Assembly (NCBI GenBank): GCA_019635755.1
Contig: JAHBYW010000001.1
Location: forward strand, 310,001 to 374,000
Source of the DNA: Rhizobiaceae bacterium
Lineage (GTDB): Bacteria; Pseudomonadota; Alphaproteobacteria; Rhizobiales; Rhizobiaceae
Direction of reading: 5' to 3'
DNA: 64,000 nucleotides
Each line of letters starts with the position of its first letter. The stretch's first letter is position 1. The translations under genes and the position numbers were made by a program. The notes beneath the pieces were generated by a model. The model saw only the letters and a program-made list of their open reading frames with translations, did no database searches and had not been told where the DNA came from. This document shows, piece by piece, positions 60,902 through 64,000 of this stretch.

Positions 60902-62770
60902 TCAGCCGTTCTGGCCGATCAGGGCGAAGAGGAGGTCCCGCGCCTTCGCGCCGTCGGCGCGCTTCACCGCGGCGTCGAGTTCGTCGATCGCGGACCGCAA
61001 CGTTTTGGCGTCGCGCAGGTTCTGTCGTGCGCACATGATCTTCGGGTGCTTGGTCTTCTCGACATTGGCAATGTCGTAGAAGAGTTCTTCGAAGAGCTTC
61101 TCGCCCGGCCGCGGCCCCAGCACCACGATCTCTATATCTCCGCCCGGATTCTCCGCGTTGCGCAGCGTGCGGCCTGCAAGGCGGATCATGTTCTCCGCGA
61201 GGTCGCGGATGCGCACCGGATTGCCCATGTCGAGCAGGAAGACTTCGCCGTTGGTCGACAAGCTGGCGGCCTGGATGATCAGTTCGGCCGCCTCGCTCGC
61301 CGCCATGAAGTAGCGCGTCATGTCCTCGTGGGTCAGCGTGACCGGGCCGCCGGTTTCGATCTGTTCCTTGAACAGCGGCACGGCCGAGCCCTGCGAGCCG
61401 ATCACATTGCCGAAGCGGACCGCGCAGAACTGCTGCTGCGCGCCGGACGTGGCCGTCTGGCCGCCCATCCCACGCACGATGAACTCGGCCCAGCGCTTTG
61501 TTGCGCCCATGACGTTCGTCGGCCTCACCGCCTTGTCGGTGGAGATCAGGACGAAGCGCTCGACGCCGGCACGGCGCGCGGCGTCCGCGATGGTCCAGGT
61601 GCCGAACACGTTGTTGACGATCCCGGCCAGCGGGTTGGTCTCGACCAGCGGCACATGCTTGTAGGCGGCGGCGTGGAAGACAGTGTCGACCGCGTAAGCG
61701 CCGAACAGGCGGTCGACCAGCGCCCGGTCGGTGACCGATCCGAGCATGGGGACCACCTCGGTCTTGCCACGCCGCGCCAGCTTGCGGTCGATCTCGTAGA
61801 GCGCGAACTCGTCCATCTCGAGCAGCACCAGCCGCGCCGGGGACAGCAGCATGATCTGGCGGACGAGTTCGGAGCCGATCGACCCGCCGGCACCCGTGAC
61901 CAGCACCGACTTGTCCTTCACCGACGCATGCAGAAGCTCGGGATCGGGCTCGACCATCGGCCGGCCAAGGATGTCCTCGATGCCGATCTCACGGATCGAA
62001 TCGACGAGATTGTCGCCGAAGGTGCGGGCGACGGCCGGCAGGAAGCGCGTGCGGACATGGGACTTCGCGAGCTCGCCGAAGATCCGTGACTTCTCGCCGT
62101 CCTCGATCGCGTCGCCGCAGACGATGACCTCGGAGATGCGGAACGTCGATACCAGCTCCGGCAGCTTCCGCGCGGCGTAGACCTTGAGACCGGCGACTTC
62201 GGCATCCTCGAGCGCGGGGTCGGCGTCGAGGAATCCCACCGGATAGCTGTTGACGTCGGCCTTCAGCGCCGCCGCCAGCTGCCGGCCCATGGCGCCGGCG
62301 CCGTAGATGAGGATGCGGACCCTGCCGGCACGCGTGTCGGCCGCGGTTCCGAGAAAACGGCGCGCAGCCATACGGCTGGCACTGATGAACAGCGTACCGA
62401 TGATGCCGTAGATGACCGGGACCGAGCGCGGCACCTGTGCCACGCCGCGGAACTCGGTCATGAATACGAAGGCGAGCCAGAGCAGGGCCGAAACCGCCAT
62501 CGCCTGCGCGATCGCCCAGATGGTCTTCTCGGTGGCGAAGCGGACCACCACGCGATAGACGCCGAACCGCTCCAGCACCGGCAGAGCGATCGCCGGGGCG
62601 ACCAGCATCAGCCACATCTGGGTCTCGCTGGGTTCGTACCAGCGGCTGTAGCGCAGCACATAGGCCAGCCAGATCGCCAGCAGCAGCAGGCCGAAATCGA
62701 CCAGGGCGACCATGACACGCTTGACCCAGCGCGGCAGGGATATCAGTCGTGCTACCAGCGCGGCGCGCAT
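60902..62770 (-). CDS. FlaA1/PglF/WbpM-type polysaccharide-biosynthesis dehydratase
   Basis: A 622-residue membrane enzyme. The amino quarter (about residues 1-140) has four hydrophobic segments; a nucleotide-binding fold follows, then the short-chain dehydratase domain (about 270-560). The second fold starts at SVLVTGAGGSIGSELVRQIM and ends the catalytic site with LISTDKAVRPTNVMGATK, in which Met replaces the usual Tyr, as in PglF/WbpM. These enzymes convert UDP-GlcNAc to a 4-keto-6-deoxy sugar. The start at 62770 is preferred; an earlier Met at 62860 is possible. The gene is separated from the wecB gene by about 140 bases. Confidence 0.9.
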   Translation of the reverse strand: MRAALVARLISLPRWVKRVMVALVDFGLLLLAIWLAYVLRYSRWYEPSETQMWLMLVAPAIALPVLERFGVYRVVVRFATEKTIWAIAQAMAVSALLWLAFVFMTEFRGVAQVPRSVPVIYGIIGTLFISASRMAARRFLGTAADTRAGRVRILIYGAGAMGRQLAAALKADVNSYPVGFLDADPALEDAEVAGLKVYAARKLPELVSTFRISEVIVCGDAIEDGEKSRIFGELAKSHVRTRFLPAVARTFGDNLVDSIREIGIEDILGRPMVEPDPELLHASVKDKSVLVTGAGGSIGSELVRQIMLLSPARLVLLEMDEFALYEIDRKLARRGKTEVVPMLGSVTDRALVDRLFGAYAVDTVFHAAAYKHVPLVETNPLAGIVNNVFGTWTIADAARRAGVERFVLISTDKAVRPTNVMGATKRWAEFIVRGMGGQTATSGAQQQFCAVRFGNVIGSQGSAVPLFKEQIETGGPVTLTHEDMTRYFMAASEAAELIIQAASLSTNGEVFLLDMGNPVRIRDLAENMIRLAGRTLRNAENPGGDIEIVVLGPRPGEKLFEELFYDIANVEKTKHPKIMCARQNLRDAKTLRSAIDELDAAVKRADGAKARDLLFALIGQNG

Positions 62771-62911
62771 TTTGACGTCTTGGAACCTTTCGACACGCTC
62801 ACGCGGCGTCGGCAGCGCGCTTATGGCCCAACTTCGCGGCCGAATCAATTTGCCCGACAAAGGGTTGGCCGAATCCCGGCCGGCGGGAAATCCGGCGCGA
62901 AAACGCCGCCG

Positions 62912-63991
62912 TCAGCGCCGCCCGCCCAGGAACGAGCCGATCGCTGCGGCGATCTTCGCCGCCGCGTGGCCGTCGCCATAGTCCGCGATCGGCCGGCGCG
63001 GTTCACGGTAGGCGGGCACCTGCCAGAGGCGATTCCAGCCGTGGTCGACCGTCTCCACCCATTCGGTCTCGGAGCGCAGCGTGACGCAGCGGACGCCGTG
63101 GAAATAGGCTTCCTTCTGCACACCGCCGGAATCGGTCAGCACCAGTTCCGAGCCGGCGAGCAGTCGGGCCATGTCGACGAAGCCCAGCGGCTCGACGAGC
63201 GTGAAGCCGCCGGTCGGCACGCGGCTCGATTCCAGCACTTTCGCGGTGCGCGGATGGACCGGGAAGACGATGGCGCGGCCGGCGGCCTGCCCGCGCACAT
63301 AATCCATCAGCGCGGCCAGCAGCGCCGGGTCGTCGGTGTTCTCGGCGCGGTGGATCGTCGCGACGACATAGGGCCTGCCCGCCAGCGCAAGCCTGTCGAC
63401 GACGGTGGAGGTGCGCTCAGCCACGTCGCGGACCAGCAGGGCGGCGTCGTACATGACGTCGCCTACCATGCTCGCCTTATCCGCCAGACCTTCGCGTGCA
63501 AGGTTCTCGATGGCGGCAGCGGTCGGGCAGAACAGCAGTTCGCCGACATGGTCGGTCAGGACGCGGTTGATCTCCTCCGGCATGCGGCGGTTGAACGAGC
63601 GCAGCCCGGCCTCGATGTGGGCGACCGGGATGTGCAGCTTGGCCGCGGCCAGCGCGCCGGCCAGCGTGGAATTGGTGTCGCCATAGACGACGACCATGTC
63701 CGGCTTCTCGTCCAGATAGATGCGTTCGATGGCCGACAGCATCCGGCCGGTCATGTCGCCGTGCGAGCCGCCATGGATGCCCAGATGGAAGGCGGGCTCG
63801 GGGATGCCGAGCTCCTCGAAGAACACCGCCGACATGTTGGCGTCGTGGTGCTGGCCGGTGTGCAGGAGCAGCTCACGGCAGGACGGAGCGTCGAGGAAGG
63901 CGCGGCTGACCGCGGCCGCCTTGACGAACTGCGGGCGGGCCCCGACGACGCTGATGATCTTGTGCTGCATGGTGGAAGGCTTGGTGCTCAT
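62912..63991 (-). CDS. wecB: UDP-N-acetylglucosamine 2-epimerase (non-hydrolysing)
   Basis: A 359-residue epimerase that interconverts UDP-GlcNAc and UDP-ManNAc. Motifs are SVVGARPQFVKAAAVSR at the start, MVVVYGDTNSTLAGALAA, the HIEAGLRSFNRRMPEEINR core, and GFVDMARLLAGSELVLTDSGG, all typical of WecB. Length is typical (about 370). It lies at the right edge, complete, on the same strand as the dehydratase and aminotransferase genes, and may supply a ManNAc-type precursor to the same surface glycan. Confidence 0.95.
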   Translation of the reverse strand: MSTKPSTMQHKIISVVGARPQFVKAAAVSRAFLDAPSCRELLLHTGQHHDANMSAVFFEELGIPEPAFHLGIHGGSHGDMTGRMLSAIERIYLDEKPDMVVVYGDTNSTLAGALAAAKLHIPVAHIEAGLRSFNRRMPEEINRVLTDHVGELLFCPTAAAIENLAREGLADKASMVGDVMYDAALLVRDVAERTSTVVDRLALAGRPYVVATIHRAENTDDPALLAALMDYVRGQAAGRAIVFPVHPRTAKVLESSRVPTGGFTLVEPLGFVDMARLLAGSELVLTDSGGVQKEAYFHGVRCVTLRSETEWVETVDHGWNRLWQVPAYREPRRPIADYGDGHAAAKIAAAIGSFLGGRR

Positions 63992-64000
63992 GCCAGAACG

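Overview
The window is about 64 kb of high-GC DNA with the gene content of a Hyphomicrobiales (Rhizobiales) alphaproteobacterium, most like the Mesorhizobium/Phyllobacteriaceae side of the order. The evidence is a Ros/MucR regulator, DUF2336, DUF1491 and DUF5330 proteins, a TIGR03808 Tat-exported protein, a betICAB choline locus, a class 3 (Rhizobium etli type) asparaginase and a glgPBCA-pgm-glgX glycogen locus. The affiliation is inferred from gene families; no marker such as 16S rRNA is present. No insertion sequence, prophage or CRISPR array was seen.

Region 1 (1-17.3 kb) is mixed housekeeping and envelope genes. It holds DUF2336 and DUF1491 proteins, a PAS histidine kinase overlapping a peptidoglycan-binding membrane protein, SufE, oligopeptidase B, an SH3-like exported protein and MucR. 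A stand-alone DnaA-type DNA-binding domain protein is coupled to a DUF6456 protein. Next come a diheme cytochrome and two tandem cytochromes c', an iron-type superoxide dismutase, an IlvE-like aminotransferase, an L,D-transpeptidase and a HerA-like ATPase.

Region 2 (17.4-30 kb) starts with methylmalonyl-CoA mutase (mutA, mutB) translationally coupled to a 62-residue protein, followed directly by a MazE/Doc-like toxin-antitoxin module with a clear palindromic operator. Then follow GreA/B, a beta-helix Tat protein, asparaginase, an SCP2-type thiolase, an RTX-type protein without a normal start codon, and an AraC regulator broken by a frameshift.

Region 3 (30-37.5 kb) is one long rightward choline/betaine operon: betI, betC, a glutathione S-transferase, a threonine/serine dehydratase-like enzyme, betA, a small membrane protein and betB. 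An operator lies upstream of betI, and a PIN-domain toxin remnant closes the region.

Region 4 (37.4-57 kb) is sugar-nucleotide and glycogen metabolism on the minus strand. It has a mannose-1-phosphate guanylyltransferase/AGE-epimerase fusion, a phosphomannomutase, and glgP, glgB, glgC, glgA, pgm and glgX with two palindromic intergenic repeats, plus a fructokinase on the plus strand. A tRNA-Pro(CGG) and a tadE/tadG-like pair interrupt it.

Region 5 (57-64 kb) is a surface-polysaccharide cluster. A FlaA1/PglF-type dehydratase, DegT aminotransferase, PglD-like acyltransferase and PglC-like phosphoglycosyl transferase together resemble a di-N-acetylbacillosamine route that starts a lipid-linked glycan. 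A glycosyltransferase and a WecB-type epimerase flank them.
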